Source: Flavobacteriales bacterium (GTDB lineage Bacteria > Bacteroidota > Bacteroidia > Flavobacteriales > Flavobacteriaceae). Taken from it: a DNA stretch of 64,000 nucleotides. Under the pieces are notes generated by a model. The model ran no database searches. It worked only from the letters and a program-made list of their open reading frames with translations, and was not told the origin of the DNA. Below, piece by piece: positions 27,230 through 36,516 of the stretch. Numbering within the stretch: the stretch's first letter is position 1; the number at the start of each line of letters is the position of its first letter. A program made the translations under genes and the position numbers. The stretch is taken from contig SGZF01000001.1 of the NCBI GenBank assembly GCA_004213645.1, positions 83,062 through 147,061 of the forward strand. Direction: 5' to 3'.

Positions 27230-27262
27230 ATTTATATTTATAGAAGTCTTAAAATATTTTAT

Positions 27263-28219
27263 ATGAAAAGGAAAAAATTTATAAAACTTGCTTCAACAGG
27301 AGCGATTGGTATTTCATCTTTGGGGTATATGTCATTTTCTAAACCTAAAGATTTATTTTTTAAGTTATCATTAGCTCAGTGGTCTCTTCATAGGAATATT
27401 AAATATGGGAATATGAATCCCTATAAATTTGCTGAGTTTGCTAGTAATAATAACTTTAGTGGAATTGAATACGTTACTGCATTATATGATGACGTCATGG
27501 AGGTCAGAAATGCTGATATGGTTAGGGCTATTACATTCTGGGCAAGAAAAAATAAAGAGTTAGCAGATCAAAATAATATTAAAAATGTTTTAATAATGAT
27601 TGATGAACTAGAAGCTTTAGCAGATCCAAATCAATCAAACAGAAATAAGGCTATTGAAAACCATAAAATGTGGATTGATGCTGCTGCTATTATGAATTGT
27701 GAATCTGTAAGACTTAACTTGTACGGGTCAAGCAATGTTAAAATATGGAAAGAACTTTCCATGGAAAGTTTATCAAATTTAGGGGAGTATGCAAAAAAGA
27801 TCGGTATAAATGTAATGGTTGAAAATCATGGAAGAATAACTTCAAACATTCCAGAACTTATGAAAGTTATAAATGGTGTAAATATGGATAATGTTGGAAC
27901 TCTTCCTGATTTTGGTAATTTCTGTATGGCAGATGAAGGATATGGATCTGTTTTTGATGGAGCATGCGAGGAAGCTTATGATTTTTATAAAGGAGTGGGA
28001 GAAATGATGCCAAAAGCATTTGCAGTTAGTGCAAAATCAAATGATTTTGATTTAAATGGCTATGAAACAACAATTGATTATACTAAAATGTTAAAAATTG
28101 TCAAAGAATATGATTATACTGGTTTCATTGGAGTTGAATATGAAGGTAACAGACTTACTGAATTACAAGGAATTAAAGCAACTAGAGACTTATTAATTAA
28201 AATTGGACAAACAATATAA
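27263..28219 (+). CDS. TIM-barrel sugar isomerase/epimerase-like protein, exported
   Basis: This is a 318-residue protein of the xylose isomerase-like TIM-barrel family (AP endonuclease family 2 fold). The N-terminus MKRKKFIKLASTGAIGISSLG looks like a Tat signal but with RK in place of RR, so Tat or Sec export are both possible. Metal-binding-type segments include IEYVTALYDD, MVENHGRIT (Glu near 187), TLPDFGN and the C-terminal GFIGVEYEG. Related proteins isomerise or beta-eliminate 3-keto sugars, or act as hydroxypyruvate isomerases. First gene of the rightward run. Confidence 0.85.
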   Translation: MKRKKFIKLASTGAIGISSLGYMSFSKPKDLFFKLSLAQWSLHRNIKYGNMNPYKFAEFASNNNFSGIEYVTALYDDVMEVRNADMVRAITFWARKNKELADQNNIKNVLIMIDELEALADPNQSNRNKAIENHKMWIDAAAIMNCESVRLNLYGSSNVKIWKELSMESLSNLGEYAKKIGINVMVENHGRITSNIPELMKVINGVNMDNVGTLPDFGNFCMADEGYGSVFDGACEEAYDFYKGVGEMMPKAFAVSAKSNDFDLNGYETTIDYTKMLKIVKEYDYTGFIGVEYEGNRLTELQGIKATRDLLIKIGQTI

Positions 28220-28225
28220 TATAAA

Positions 28226-29434
28226 ATGAATAAAACAATAAACTTAAAATTAAGTGTAATGATGTTTCTAGAGTTTTTTATCTGGGGATGTTGGTTTGTT
28301 ACAATGGGAACATTTCTTTCTCAAGCTTTTAATGCTTCAGGTGGAGAAATTGGCTTAGCATATGAGACTCAATCATGGGGTGCTATAATTGCTCCGTTTA
28401 TTATAGGTTTGATAGCAGATCGTTATTTTGATGCTGAAAAAATTCTTGCTTTAATCCATATTTTGGGAGGAGGGCTTTTATTTATGTGTTCTATTGCTCT
28501 TGGTTTTGATAAGTTTTATCCATATATATTGATTTATATGATTTTATATATGCCTACACTCGCGCTTGTCAACTCTATTGCATTTAGACAAATGAAAGAT
28601 CCTTCAAAAGAGTTTCCAAAAATTAGAGTATGGGGAACGGTTGGGTGGATTGTAGCTGGTCTTGTAATAAGTTATGGAGTTGGCTGGGAAACTAGTCAAA
28701 CATTAGAATATACTTTTTATCTTTCAGCAATAGTGTCAGTTTCTCTTGGTCTATTTAGCTTTACTTTGCCAAAAACTCCACCAAAGGCAACAAATGAAAG
28801 CCCAAGTCTTAGAGAGATTCTTGGACTAGATGCTTTAATGCTTTTAAAAGATTCTCGATATCTAGTTTTTTTTATTTCATCTATACTTATATGTATTCCT
28901 CTTGCATTTTACTATCAAGATGCAAATCTATTTTTAAATGAGTTAGGTATGGAAAACGCAGCTGGAGTTATGACACTTGGTCAAATTTCTGAGGCATTAT
29001 TCATTCTGTTACTTCCTCTTTTTTTAAATAAATATGGGATAAAGAAAACTTTAATTGTTGGAATGTTAGCGTGGAGTTTGAGATATGTTTTATTTGCATT
29101 TGGAGATACTGGATCAAATATTTGGATGTTAATTTTTGGAATTGTGCTACACGGCATATGTTATGACTTTTTCTTTGTTTCTGGTCAAATTTATACTGAT
29201 TACAAAGCAGGTGAAAAATATAAAAGTGCTGCTCAAGGACTAATTGCACTTGCTACATATGGAGTTGGAATGTTAATCGGTTTTAGATTAGCGGGAAGGA
29301 TTACTGATATGTTTATCACTGATTCAGGGCACGATTGGACTCAAATATGGACTTATCCCGCAATTTTTGCTGCAATTGTACTCGTGATTTTTATTCTAAC
29401 ATTTAAAAACGAAAAAATAGAAATTGAAAAATAA
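28226..29434 (+). CDS. NupG-like MFS permease
   Basis: It has 402 residues and 12 predicted transmembrane helices. The start LKLSVMMFLEFFIWGCWFVTMGTFL and the segment FRQMKDPSKEFPKIRVWGTVGWI are characteristic of the nucleoside:H+ symporter (NupG/XapB) branch of MFS. In Bacteroidota, members often sit beside Gfo/Idh and TIM-barrel isomerase genes, so a sugar-like substrate is as likely as a nucleoside here. It lies 6 bp after the first isomerase and overlaps the next gene by 11 bp. Confidence 0.88.
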   Translation: MNKTINLKLSVMMFLEFFIWGCWFVTMGTFLSQAFNASGGEIGLAYETQSWGAIIAPFIIGLIADRYFDAEKILALIHILGGGLLFMCSIALGFDKFYPYILIYMILYMPTLALVNSIAFRQMKDPSKEFPKIRVWGTVGWIVAGLVISYGVGWETSQTLEYTFYLSAIVSVSLGLFSFTLPKTPPKATNESPSLREILGLDALMLLKDSRYLVFFISSILICIPLAFYYQDANLFLNELGMENAAGVMTLGQISEALFILLLPLFLNKYGIKKTLIVGMLAWSLRYVLFAFGDTGSNIWMLIFGIVLHGICYDFFFVSGQIYTDYKAGEKYKSAAQGLIALATYGVGMLIGFRLAGRITDMFITDSGHDWTQIWTYPAIFAAIVLVIFILTFKNEKIEIEK

Positions 29435-30566
29435 AATTAGACTAGGAATTTTAGGTGGCGGTGGAGACTCATTAATTGGAATTGTCCATAGAATAGCTTC
29501 TAATATGCATGATAATTATGAAATAATTGGTGGTGTTTTTAATCCAAACTTTTCAGAAAATGTTAAGTTTGGAAAAGAAATAGGCCTTAACGAAAATAGA
29601 ATTTACCAGGACTACGAAAAGATGATTGAAGAAGAGTTAAAATTGGATAAGAGTGAAAGGATGGAAGTTGTATCTATATTAACTCCTAATTTTCTCCACT
29701 ACCCAATGGCAAAAAAACTTCTCGAGAATAATTTTAATGTCATCTGTGAAAAACCAATGACAACTACCTTCGAAGAGGCGCTTGAATTAGACCAAATTTA
29801 CAAATCTAAAAAATTAACTTTTGCAGTTACATACACCTATACTGGCTATCCAATGATTAGACAGATGAAAGAGATGATTAAAGAGGGTGTTATAGGCGAA
29901 ATACAAAGAGTTGATCTTCAATACTATCAAGGATGGATTAACCCTGTAATTCATAATGAGAATAAAAGATCTCAAACCTGGAGACTTCAACCTGATAAAT
30001 CTGGAATTAGTTGTTGTATTGGAGATATTGGAACTCATGCTTTTGATATGTTAGAATACGTAACAGGTATGGAAGTAAAAGAACTACTATCTGATTTAAA
30101 TTATTTATATGATGACAACTCAATGGATGTGGATGGCACAATTCTGGTAAGATTTTCTGATAAGATTAAAGGAGTCATTAGGACAAGTCAAATTGCAACT
30201 GGAGAAGAAAATTCTCTAAAAGTTTCAATATACGGAAGAAAAGGAGGCCTTAAATGGGAGCAAGAAAATCCCAATTATCTTTATCATTTAAGTGAATCTG
30301 AACCACTTAAAATTTTAAAACCAGGACACGATTATAATTCTGATTTTTCAAGAATTTCTTCTAAATTACCTCCTGGTCATCCTGAGGGAATGTTTGATTC
30401 AATGGCTAATATATATAATGGGGTTGCAAGAGAAATTAAAGGTAAAAAAGAATTTGAAGGTGAATATCCAACTTTAAATGATGGTTTAAGGGGAATGCTT
30501 TTCATTGAGAAGGCAGTTGAATCCCACAAAAATGGAAATACTTGGGTCAAACTTAATAGAAACTAA
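29424..30566 (+). CDS. Gfo/Idh/MocA-family oxidoreductase
   Basis: This is a 380-residue NAD(P)-dependent sugar oxidoreductase. The Rossmann start is IRLGILGGGGDSLIG (5-19); the family motif EKP is in ICEKPMTTT, and GDIGTHAFDMLEYV supplies the conserved Asp/His of the active site. The start is a TTG at 29424, inside the end of the MFS gene, which suggests translational coupling. No signal peptide, so it is cytoplasmic. It could reduce an imported keto-sugar or oxidise an inositol-like sugar. Confidence 0.9.
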   Translation: MKNKIRLGILGGGGDSLIGIVHRIASNMHDNYEIIGGVFNPNFSENVKFGKEIGLNENRIYQDYEKMIEEELKLDKSERMEVVSILTPNFLHYPMAKKLLENNFNVICEKPMTTTFEEALELDQIYKSKKLTFAVTYTYTGYPMIRQMKEMIKEGVIGEIQRVDLQYYQGWINPVIHNENKRSQTWRLQPDKSGISCCIGDIGTHAFDMLEYVTGMEVKELLSDLNYLYDDNSMDVDGTILVRFSDKIKGVIRTSQIATGEENSLKVSIYGRKGGLKWEQENPNYLYHLSESEPLKILKPGHDYNSDFSRISSKLPPGHPEGMFDSMANIYNGVAREIKGKKEFEGEYPTLNDGLRGMLFIEKAVESHKNGNTWVKLNRN

Positions 30567-30568
30567 AA

Positions 30569-31621
30569 ATGAAAACAATAAAAGGACCTGCAGTTTTTTT
30601 AGCTCAATTTGTAGACAAATCTCCACCATTTGATTCGTTAGATGGGATTTGTAAGTGGGCTTCTAAACTTGGCTATAAAGGAATTCAAATTCCTACTTGG
30701 GAAAGCTCACTAATTGATTTAGATAAAGCATCTGATAGTCAAGATTATTGTGATGAATTGTTGGGAAAAATTAAATCTTATGGGCTAGAAATTACCGAGC
30801 TATCAACTCATCTTCAGGGACAATTAGTTGCGGTTCATCCTGCATATGACCTAATGTTTGATAATTTTGCACCGAATAATCTAAAGAAAAAACCAAAGGA
30901 AAGGACAGATTGGGCAATTGAAACAGTTAAAAAGGCGGCTATTGCAAGTAGACGTCTTGGATTAAAATCACATGCAACTTTTTCAGGTGCACTTTTATGG
31001 CATACATGGCATCCTTGGCCACAAGCTCCAAAAGGGCTTGTTAAAATGGGGTTTGAGGAATTAGCTAAAAGATGGCTTCCAATTTTAAATGTGTTTGATG
31101 AAAATGGCATTGATATTTGTTACGAAATTCATCCTGGTGAGGATCTTCATGATGGAGTCACTTTTGAAAAATTCTTAAAAGCGACTAATAATCATAAAAG
31201 GGTCAATATTCTTTATGATCCTAGTCATTTTATACTTCAACAACTCGACTATATTGAATATATAGACCATTATCATGAATTTATAAAATCTTTTCATGTT
31301 AAAGATGCTGAGTTCAACCCTACCGGCAAAAAAGGAATGTTTGGAGGTTATCTTGATTGGGCTGATAGAGCTGGAAGATACAGGTCACTTGGAGATGGTC
31401 AAATTGATTTCAAAACAATATTCTCAAAGCTGACCCAATATGGCTGTGATTTATGGGCAGTAATGGAATGGGAATGCTGTATTAAAAGTCCTGAACAAGG
31501 AGCAACTGAGGGAGCAAAATTTATTCAAGATTTAATCATAAATTGTACAACGAAAAAATTTGATGATTTTGCTGGAGGAAAAGCTAATGATGATGACTTA
31601 AAAACAATTTTAAATATTTAA
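30569..31621 (+). CDS. cytoplasmic TIM-barrel sugar isomerase/epimerase
   Basis: This is a 350-residue xylose isomerase-like TIM barrel without a signal peptide. Metal-site segments are ICYEIHPGEDLHDG (Glu near 188), ILYDPSHFIL, SFHVKDAEF and WAVMEWECC. It is a distant relative of the exported isomerase at 27263, so the locus has one barrel on each side of the membrane. Close family members are annotated as sugar phosphate isomerase/epimerase, but this one probably acts on a non-phosphorylated keto-sugar (inference from neighbours). Confidence 0.87.
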   Translation: MKTIKGPAVFLAQFVDKSPPFDSLDGICKWASKLGYKGIQIPTWESSLIDLDKASDSQDYCDELLGKIKSYGLEITELSTHLQGQLVAVHPAYDLMFDNFAPNNLKKKPKERTDWAIETVKKAAIASRRLGLKSHATFSGALLWHTWHPWPQAPKGLVKMGFEELAKRWLPILNVFDENGIDICYEIHPGEDLHDGVTFEKFLKATNNHKRVNILYDPSHFILQQLDYIEYIDHYHEFIKSFHVKDAEFNPTGKKGMFGGYLDWADRAGRYRSLGDGQIDFKTIFSKLTQYGCDLWAVMEWECCIKSPEQGATEGAKFIQDLIINCTTKKFDDFAGGKANDDDLKTILNI

Positions 31622-31624
31622 ACT

Positions 31625-32347
31625 ATGAAAAAAACTATATATATTTTGACACTAATTTTATCAACTAATTTTTCACTTTTTTCTCAAGAAAGTAATTGGA
31701 CTGATCTTTTTAATGGAGAAAATCTTGATGGTTGGCATACTTACAACAAGAATGTTAAGAAAAAAATTAAAAAATGGTATGTTGAAAATGGCGAATTAAT
31801 TTTGGATTCTAATAATGATAATATTAGTCGTGGCAATGATATTGTGACAAATAAAAAGTATACAAATTTTGAATTATCAATTGAATGGAATATTCCTTTT
31901 GGAGGTAATAGTGGAGTAATGTTTGGAGTTGAGGAAATAAAAGGAATGGGAGAGCCTTGGCAAACAGGTCCAGAAATTCAAGTTTTAGATAATGATAATT
32001 TTGCAGATGGTAATTCTCTAGCTATACACTTAGCTCCTGCGTTATATGATTTAAAACCTGTTGATCAAATTGAATATAATTCCTATGGAAAATGGAATCA
32101 CCTACTTCTTAAAATTGATCATGATAATAATTTAGGTTCAATAACCTTTAATGGAAACTTTGTTTATTCATTTGCCTTGTCTGGTCCAGAATGGGATAAA
32201 ATGATTTCTAAATCTAAATTTAACAACCCTTCTCATCCACAATATGTAATTGCGCCGCTTTTTGGAAAATTTAAAACTGGCAAAATTGCTCTACAAGATC
32301 ATGGTTTTGCTGTCAGATATAGAAATATTAAAATTAGAGAACTATAA
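31625..32347 (+). CDS. DUF1080 / 3-keto-disaccharide hydrolase family protein, secreted
   Basis: It has 240 residues with a Sec signal peptide (cleavage near FSLFS-QE, residue 21) and one DUF1080 jelly-roll domain. Typical signatures are WTDLFNGENLDGWHTY (25-40) and NSGVMFGVEE, and the C-terminal FAVRYRNIKIREL. The family (Pfam PF06439) has been renamed 3-keto-disaccharide hydrolase; characterised members cleave 3-keto-glycosides. It lies 3 bp after the isomerase and would act in the periplasm on the product of the GMC dehydrogenase. Confidence 0.9.
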   Translation: MKKTIYILTLILSTNFSLFSQESNWTDLFNGENLDGWHTYNKNVKKKIKKWYVENGELILDSNNDNISRGNDIVTNKKYTNFELSIEWNIPFGGNSGVMFGVEEIKGMGEPWQTGPEIQVLDNDNFADGNSLAIHLAPALYDLKPVDQIEYNSYGKWNHLLLKIDHDNNLGSITFNGNFVYSFALSGPEWDKMISKSKFNNPSHPQYVIAPLFGKFKTGKIALQDHGFAVRYRNIKIREL

Positions 32348-32350
32348 AAT

Positions 32351-33205
32351 ATGATTCATTCAATGACTGGCTTTGGTAGGAAGGAAAAGCTAATAAATAA
32401 AAAAAATATAGTCATTGAAATTAGCTCTCTTAACTCAAAGTCACTCGATTTAAATTTAAAAATTGATGACTCGATATCTTTTTTGCATGAATATTTAAGA
32501 AGATCGATAAAGGAAAAAATTAAAAGGGGAAAGGTAAATGTATCTCTTAATATTGATGATTCTGAAGAAGATCAATTTACTTCTTTTAAAAAAACAAAAA
32601 TAAAAGCATTTTTAAAAGAACTTAAAAAAGATTTTCAAATTGACGAATCTCTAATAATTTCTAACTTATTAATTAATAAAGGATATTTAAATTCAAAAGT
32701 AATTTTTTCAAAAAGTGAAGAAAAAGAAATTAAAATTCTTATTGACACTGCTATAGATGAGCAAATTTTATTTAGAAAAATTGAAGGTAAAGCAATTGGT
32801 ATAGATTTAAAAAAAAGTGTTTCTAAAATAGATACTTACATAAAAAAAATTATCTCAATTGAATCATCAAGAATAAAGGATAAAAAAGAAAAGTTTAAAT
32901 CATATTTTAAAGAACTTGAAGATAAATTTGATAAATCAAGATTAGAACAGGAGATTATTTATTATTTAGAAAAATTAGATATTAACGAGGAAATAATAAG
33001 ACTTCAACAGCATTTAAAATTTTTTAGTTCAGAAATAAATATAAAAGATGTAAGAGGGAAAAAACTCTCTTTTATTGCTCAAGAAATAGGAAGAGAAATT
33101 AATACAATTGGTTCTAAGGCTAATAATTTCAAAATACAAAATATGGTAATAAACATGAAAGAGGAGCTTGAGAAAATCAAAGAAAATCTTTTAAATATTA
33201 TTTAA
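32351..33205 (+). CDS. yicC: YicC-family endoribonuclease
   Basis: It has 284 residues. The N-terminus MIHSMTGFGRKE is diagnostic of the YicC family, and the C-terminal GKKLSFIAQEIGREINTIGSKAN is the conserved DUF1732 end. E. coli YicC is an endoribonuclease acting on small RNAs. The gene follows DUF1080 by 3 bp and abuts gmk, its usual partner. Confidence 0.93.
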   Translation: MIHSMTGFGRKEKLINKKNIVIEISSLNSKSLDLNLKIDDSISFLHEYLRRSIKEKIKRGKVNVSLNIDDSEEDQFTSFKKTKIKAFLKELKKDFQIDESLIISNLLINKGYLNSKVIFSKSEEKEIKILIDTAIDEQILFRKIEGKAIGIDLKKSVSKIDTYIKKIISIESSRIKDKKEKFKSYFKELEDKFDKSRLEQEIIYYLEKLDINEEIIRLQQHLKFFSSEINIKDVRGKKLSFIAQEIGREINTIGSKANNFKIQNMVINMKEELEKIKENLLNII

Positions 33206-33778
33206 ATGAAAAGCAATAAACTTATTGTTTTTTCTGGACCTTCAGGAACAGGTAAGACTACTTTAGTCAAATATGTTTTGAATAAATTCAGTAAGATTCA
33301 ATTTTCAATTTCTGCTACTTCAAGACAACCAAGAGGACAAGAAAAAGATTCTGAAGATTATTATTTTTTAAATAATGAAGAGTTTAAAAAGAAGGTTAAG
33401 AATCAAGAATTTATTGAATATGAAGAGGTTTATGGCGGCTTTTTTTATGGTACACTTAAGTCAGAGTTAAATAGAATATGGGGCATAAATAAAATTGTAA
33501 TCTTTGATATTGATGTAGTTGGGGGGATTAATATTAAAGAAATGTTCCCAAAAGAAACTCTTTCAGTTTTTGTTATGCCTCCTAGTGTAGAAATACTTCG
33601 ACAAAGATTAATTGAAAGAGGTGACGTGTCTAGGGATGAAATTGAAACAAGAATAGAAAAAGCAAAAAAAGAATTAGATTTTGCTTCAAAATTTGATAAT
33701 ATTATCATTAATACTGATATTAAAGAATCAAAAAAAAATACTTTCTCAATTATAAAAGACTTTATAGAAAATGAGTAA
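33206..33778 (+). CDS. gmk: guanylate kinase
   Basis: It phosphorylates GMP to GDP with ATP. The 190 residues have the P-loop GPSGTGKTT (11-19), the GMP-binding region SATSRQPRGQEKDSEDYYF and the lid segment RLIERGDVSRDEIETRI. Full length. It starts at the first base after yicC and overlaps nadD by 8 bp. Confidence 0.96.
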   Translation: MKSNKLIVFSGPSGTGKTTLVKYVLNKFSKIQFSISATSRQPRGQEKDSEDYYFLNNEEFKKKVKNQEFIEYEEVYGGFFYGTLKSELNRIWGINKIVIFDIDVVGGINIKEMFPKETLSVFVMPPSVEILRQRLIERGDVSRDEIETRIEKAKKELDFASKFDNIIINTDIKESKKNTFSIIKDFIENE

Positions 33779-34343
33779 TGTAGGTTTATATCTGGGAACC
33801 TTTAATCCTATTCATAATGGTCATGTTACTTTGACCGAATATTTTTCTAAATTAATAGAGCTAGATGAAGTATTGGTTGTAATTAGTCCTCAAAGTCCTT
33901 TTAAAAATCAGGAAAATTTGATAAATGATAAACAAAGACTTGAGATGGCTGAAATAGTATTTAAAAAGTATGATAATGTTCGTGTTTCAGATATTGAATT
34001 TAAAATGTCCAAGCCTAATTTTACAATAGATACACTTAAAGAATTTAAAAAGAGACACAAATACAATAAGCTAATATTATTAATTGGTGAAGATAATTTA
34101 ATAGGATTCAATAAATGGAAAGATTATAAAAAGATTATTGAGATTGCGGAGGTTTATGTTTACCCCAGAGATACTGATCATAAAATACCTGAAGAAATTT
34201 TATCAAATAATAATATTAAACTTGTTGATGCTCCAAAAATTAAAATTTCAAGTTCTCATATTAGAGAGTTAATTAAATCAAATAAAAAAATTGACTCACT
34301 AGTACCTATAGAAGTATTAAACTTTTTAAATTCTATTACTTAA
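33771..34343 (+). CDS. nadD: nicotinate-nucleotide adenylyltransferase
   Basis: It adenylates nicotinate mononucleotide in NAD synthesis. The 190 residues have GTFNPIHNGH (9-18; His15 and His18 of the HxGH-type site) and the nucleotide-binding KISSSHIRELI near the C-terminus. The start ATG lies inside the end of gmk. Its last 8 bp overlap the end of a glycosyltransferase gene on the other strand. Confidence 0.95.
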   Translation: MSNVGLYLGTFNPIHNGHVTLTEYFSKLIELDEVLVVISPQSPFKNQENLINDKQRLEMAEIVFKKYDNVRVSDIEFKMSKPNFTIDTLKEFKKRHKYNKLILLIGEDNLIGFNKWKDYKKIIEIAEVYVYPRDTDHKIPEEILSNNNIKLVDAPKIKISSSHIRELIKSNKKIDSLVPIEVLNFLNSIT

Positions 34344-35628
34344 TAGAATTAATTATATCTATTAAAGATTTTGTTAAATTTTCTCTTGAAAGGGAATCTA
34401 TATTATCTGGAATTTGTTTTTTAAATTCTCCCTTAGACCACTCATTGTATTCTTTTTCTATAAAACTTACGACCTTATTAATGTCATTATTATTTGCGTT
34501 AAATGATTTTAATGAAAACTTAAATAAAAGTTCTGTTTCATAAGCAGCGTTAGAAAAATTTATAATTGGAGACCCTGATGCAAGGTACTCTATAAGCTTT
34601 CCAGAAATCATATCAGTATCTTCTGTATCCATATAATTAATGTTAATTAATAAATGAGAAGATTTAACTAACCTTATTGATTCATCATGGCTAACATATC
34701 CTTTATCGACAAAATCAATTTTTTTAGAATATAATTTTTTAATTTTTTTATCGATGTTACCAGCAAAAGTTAAAATAATTTTTAATTTAAGATTTCTTGG
34801 ATTTAACCTTCTTAAAACTTCATCAAAAACTTTATAATTATGATTTTTTGTAAGCACCCCCGTAAAAACAATATTAAATTTATTAGGCTTTTGTTCTTCG
34901 ATCTTGTCATAAATTAATTTATCATATCCATTATAAATCTGATGTATTTTCGAAGTGTCAGAAATTTTACTTCTAATAATAGAATGATATCTATCCCCAA
35001 CTGTAGTTATGATTGCATTAGCATTATCAAGAACTTTTGATTCTAATCTTTCATTAATTTTTCTAGAAAAGTTGAACCTAAATCTTTTTTTTAAATAAAA
35101 AATTTCAGACCAAGGATCTCTTAAATCAACAATCCACTTTAAATGAAACTTATTAAAAATTTTTTGACCTATTAAGTGAGATGAATGAGGTGGGCCTGTA
35201 GTAATTACACAGTCAATTTTATTATTATTAATGATTTCTCTTGATTTTTTATATGCAAAATAATTCCACCCTACTCTTGAATCAGGTATAAAAAAGTTAA
35301 CCCTTATAAAGGATGTTATTTTATCAAAAATTGAGTTAAGAGGAATATAAGATTGGGGTATACCTTTAGAACTAGTTCCAGTTTTTAATAAAGAGTATAA
35401 TTTTAAAATTTCAAAACTAAATGTCTTATGAGTTTTAACATCTTTAACTTGACTTAAAAGTGAATTATCAATTAAATTATATGAAGCATTTTTGGGATTG
35501 ACAGTAATAACTATTGGATTATTACCAAGTTTCTTCAAATACTTTGCAAAGTACATCCATCTTTGAACTCCAGAACCACCAGATGGTGGCCAATAATACG
35601 AAATAATAAGTATGTTTAAGTTGCTCAA
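34336..35628 (-). CDS. GT4-like glycosyltransferase
   Basis: It has 430 residues and a GT-B fold. The N-terminal donor-side loop is SYYWPPSGGSGVQRWMYFAK (10-29), and the C-terminal nucleotide-sugar site has VFTGVLTKNHNYKVF, ISGKLIEYLASGSPIINF and a conserved Glu. It probably builds a surface polysaccharide or glycolipid; donor and acceptor are unknown. It follows the DUF3078 gene by 2 bp and may be the last gene of the SUF transcript. Confidence 0.85.
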   Translation of the reverse strand: MSNLNILIISYYWPPSGGSGVQRWMYFAKYLKKLGNNPIVITVNPKNASYNLIDNSLLSQVKDVKTHKTFSFEILKLYSLLKTGTSSKGIPQSYIPLNSIFDKITSFIRVNFFIPDSRVGWNYFAYKKSREIINNNKIDCVITTGPPHSSHLIGQKIFNKFHLKWIVDLRDPWSEIFYLKKRFRFNFSRKINERLESKVLDNANAIITTVGDRYHSIIRSKISDTSKIHQIYNGYDKLIYDKIEEQKPNKFNIVFTGVLTKNHNYKVFDEVLRRLNPRNLKLKIILTFAGNIDKKIKKLYSKKIDFVDKGYVSHDESIRLVKSSHLLININYMDTEDTDMISGKLIEYLASGSPIINFSNAAYETELLFKFSLKSFNANNNDINKVVSFIEKEYNEWSKGEFKKQIPDNIDSLSRENLTKSLIDIINSIK

Positions 35629-35630
35629 AA

Positions 35631-36509
35631 CTAATTTAATTTTAGTTGAACCCCAACACCAAATACTTCTCTGACTTGTAACCTTGATATAGCATTATCA
35701 TCATAGATCAATTGAAATATTAATTGAGTCGAAAGAAGAGGGTTAACATCGATTTCAATTTGTGCAAGATAATCTAAGTCTATGTTAGATGCATTCTCAA
35801 GGTAGTTAGAGAATAATTTTAAATCTTGCCTGTAGTTTACATTTTCAAGTAAAACACCTTCTGAGTGGAAAGTTAAGTTAGCACCTAACTCATATCTTGA
35901 TGATTTGTCTTTTGCAACTCCAAAATATGTCTCATTTTCTAAAAGATTCTCAGTAAACCTTTTACTTACAATAATTAATCTTGATGCAAGTGGTGAATAA
36001 TTAATCCATAATTTTTCGTCTTTTTTCCATAAAAAGCCTGATCCAAGTTGAAAATATGAGGGAGAAAAAATTTTAGTAGTTAATTCTCTAATTTCATTAT
36101 TTTCATCATCTTTTTTATATTTAAAACCATTACCAATTTGTGATGTAAAATTAAAAAATGCAGAAAAAGATAGATTTTTGGTAAACTCTCTACCTAAAAT
36201 TGATTGAATTAAAATTCGATCATCAATTTTTCTGGCAAATGGAGCGTTTTTATATTTTGCAAGACCAAAAGCTGATTCAACATTTGTTAACCAGTTCCAT
36301 CCATTATTCTTCAATTCCCATTCATAATCAAATTTTATAGTACCTGAAAAATTATTTGTACCACCACCAACCCAATCACTAAAACCAGTTTGATTAAGTA
36401 AGACTGCTATGTTTCCTCTTGTAACCCAAAGTGAGTCTTTATCGACAACTTCTTGAGAATAGGATTCTAAAATAAAAAATACACTGAATAAAAGAAAATA
36501 ATTCCTCAT
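35631..36509 (-). CDS. DUF3078 outer-membrane-like protein
   Basis: The track ORF begins at 36551, but a standard signal peptide starts at the internal Met (MRNYFLLFSVFFILESYSQE) at 36509, giving 292 residues. DUF3078 hallmarks are WVTRGNIAVLLNQTGFSDWVGGG and SGTIKFDYEWE. The rest is alternating beta-strand sequence with aromatic girdle residues, ending in FGVGVQLKLN, as in outer-membrane barrels. Function unknown; Bacteroidota-specific as far as I know. It lies 7 bp after DUF59. Confidence 0.85.
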   Translation of the reverse strand: MRNYFLLFSVFFILESYSQEVVDKDSLWVTRGNIAVLLNQTGFSDWVGGGTNNFSGTIKFDYEWELKNNGWNWLTNVESAFGLAKYKNAPFARKIDDRILIQSILGREFTKNLSFSAFFNFTSQIGNGFKYKKDDENNEIRELTTKIFSPSYFQLGSGFLWKKDEKLWINYSPLASRLIIVSKRFTENLLENETYFGVAKDKSSRYELGANLTFHSEGVLLENVNYRQDLKLFSNYLENASNIDLDYLAQIEIDVNPLLSTQLIFQLIYDDNAISRLQVREVFGVGVQLKLN

Positions 36510-36516
36510 GAAATAA

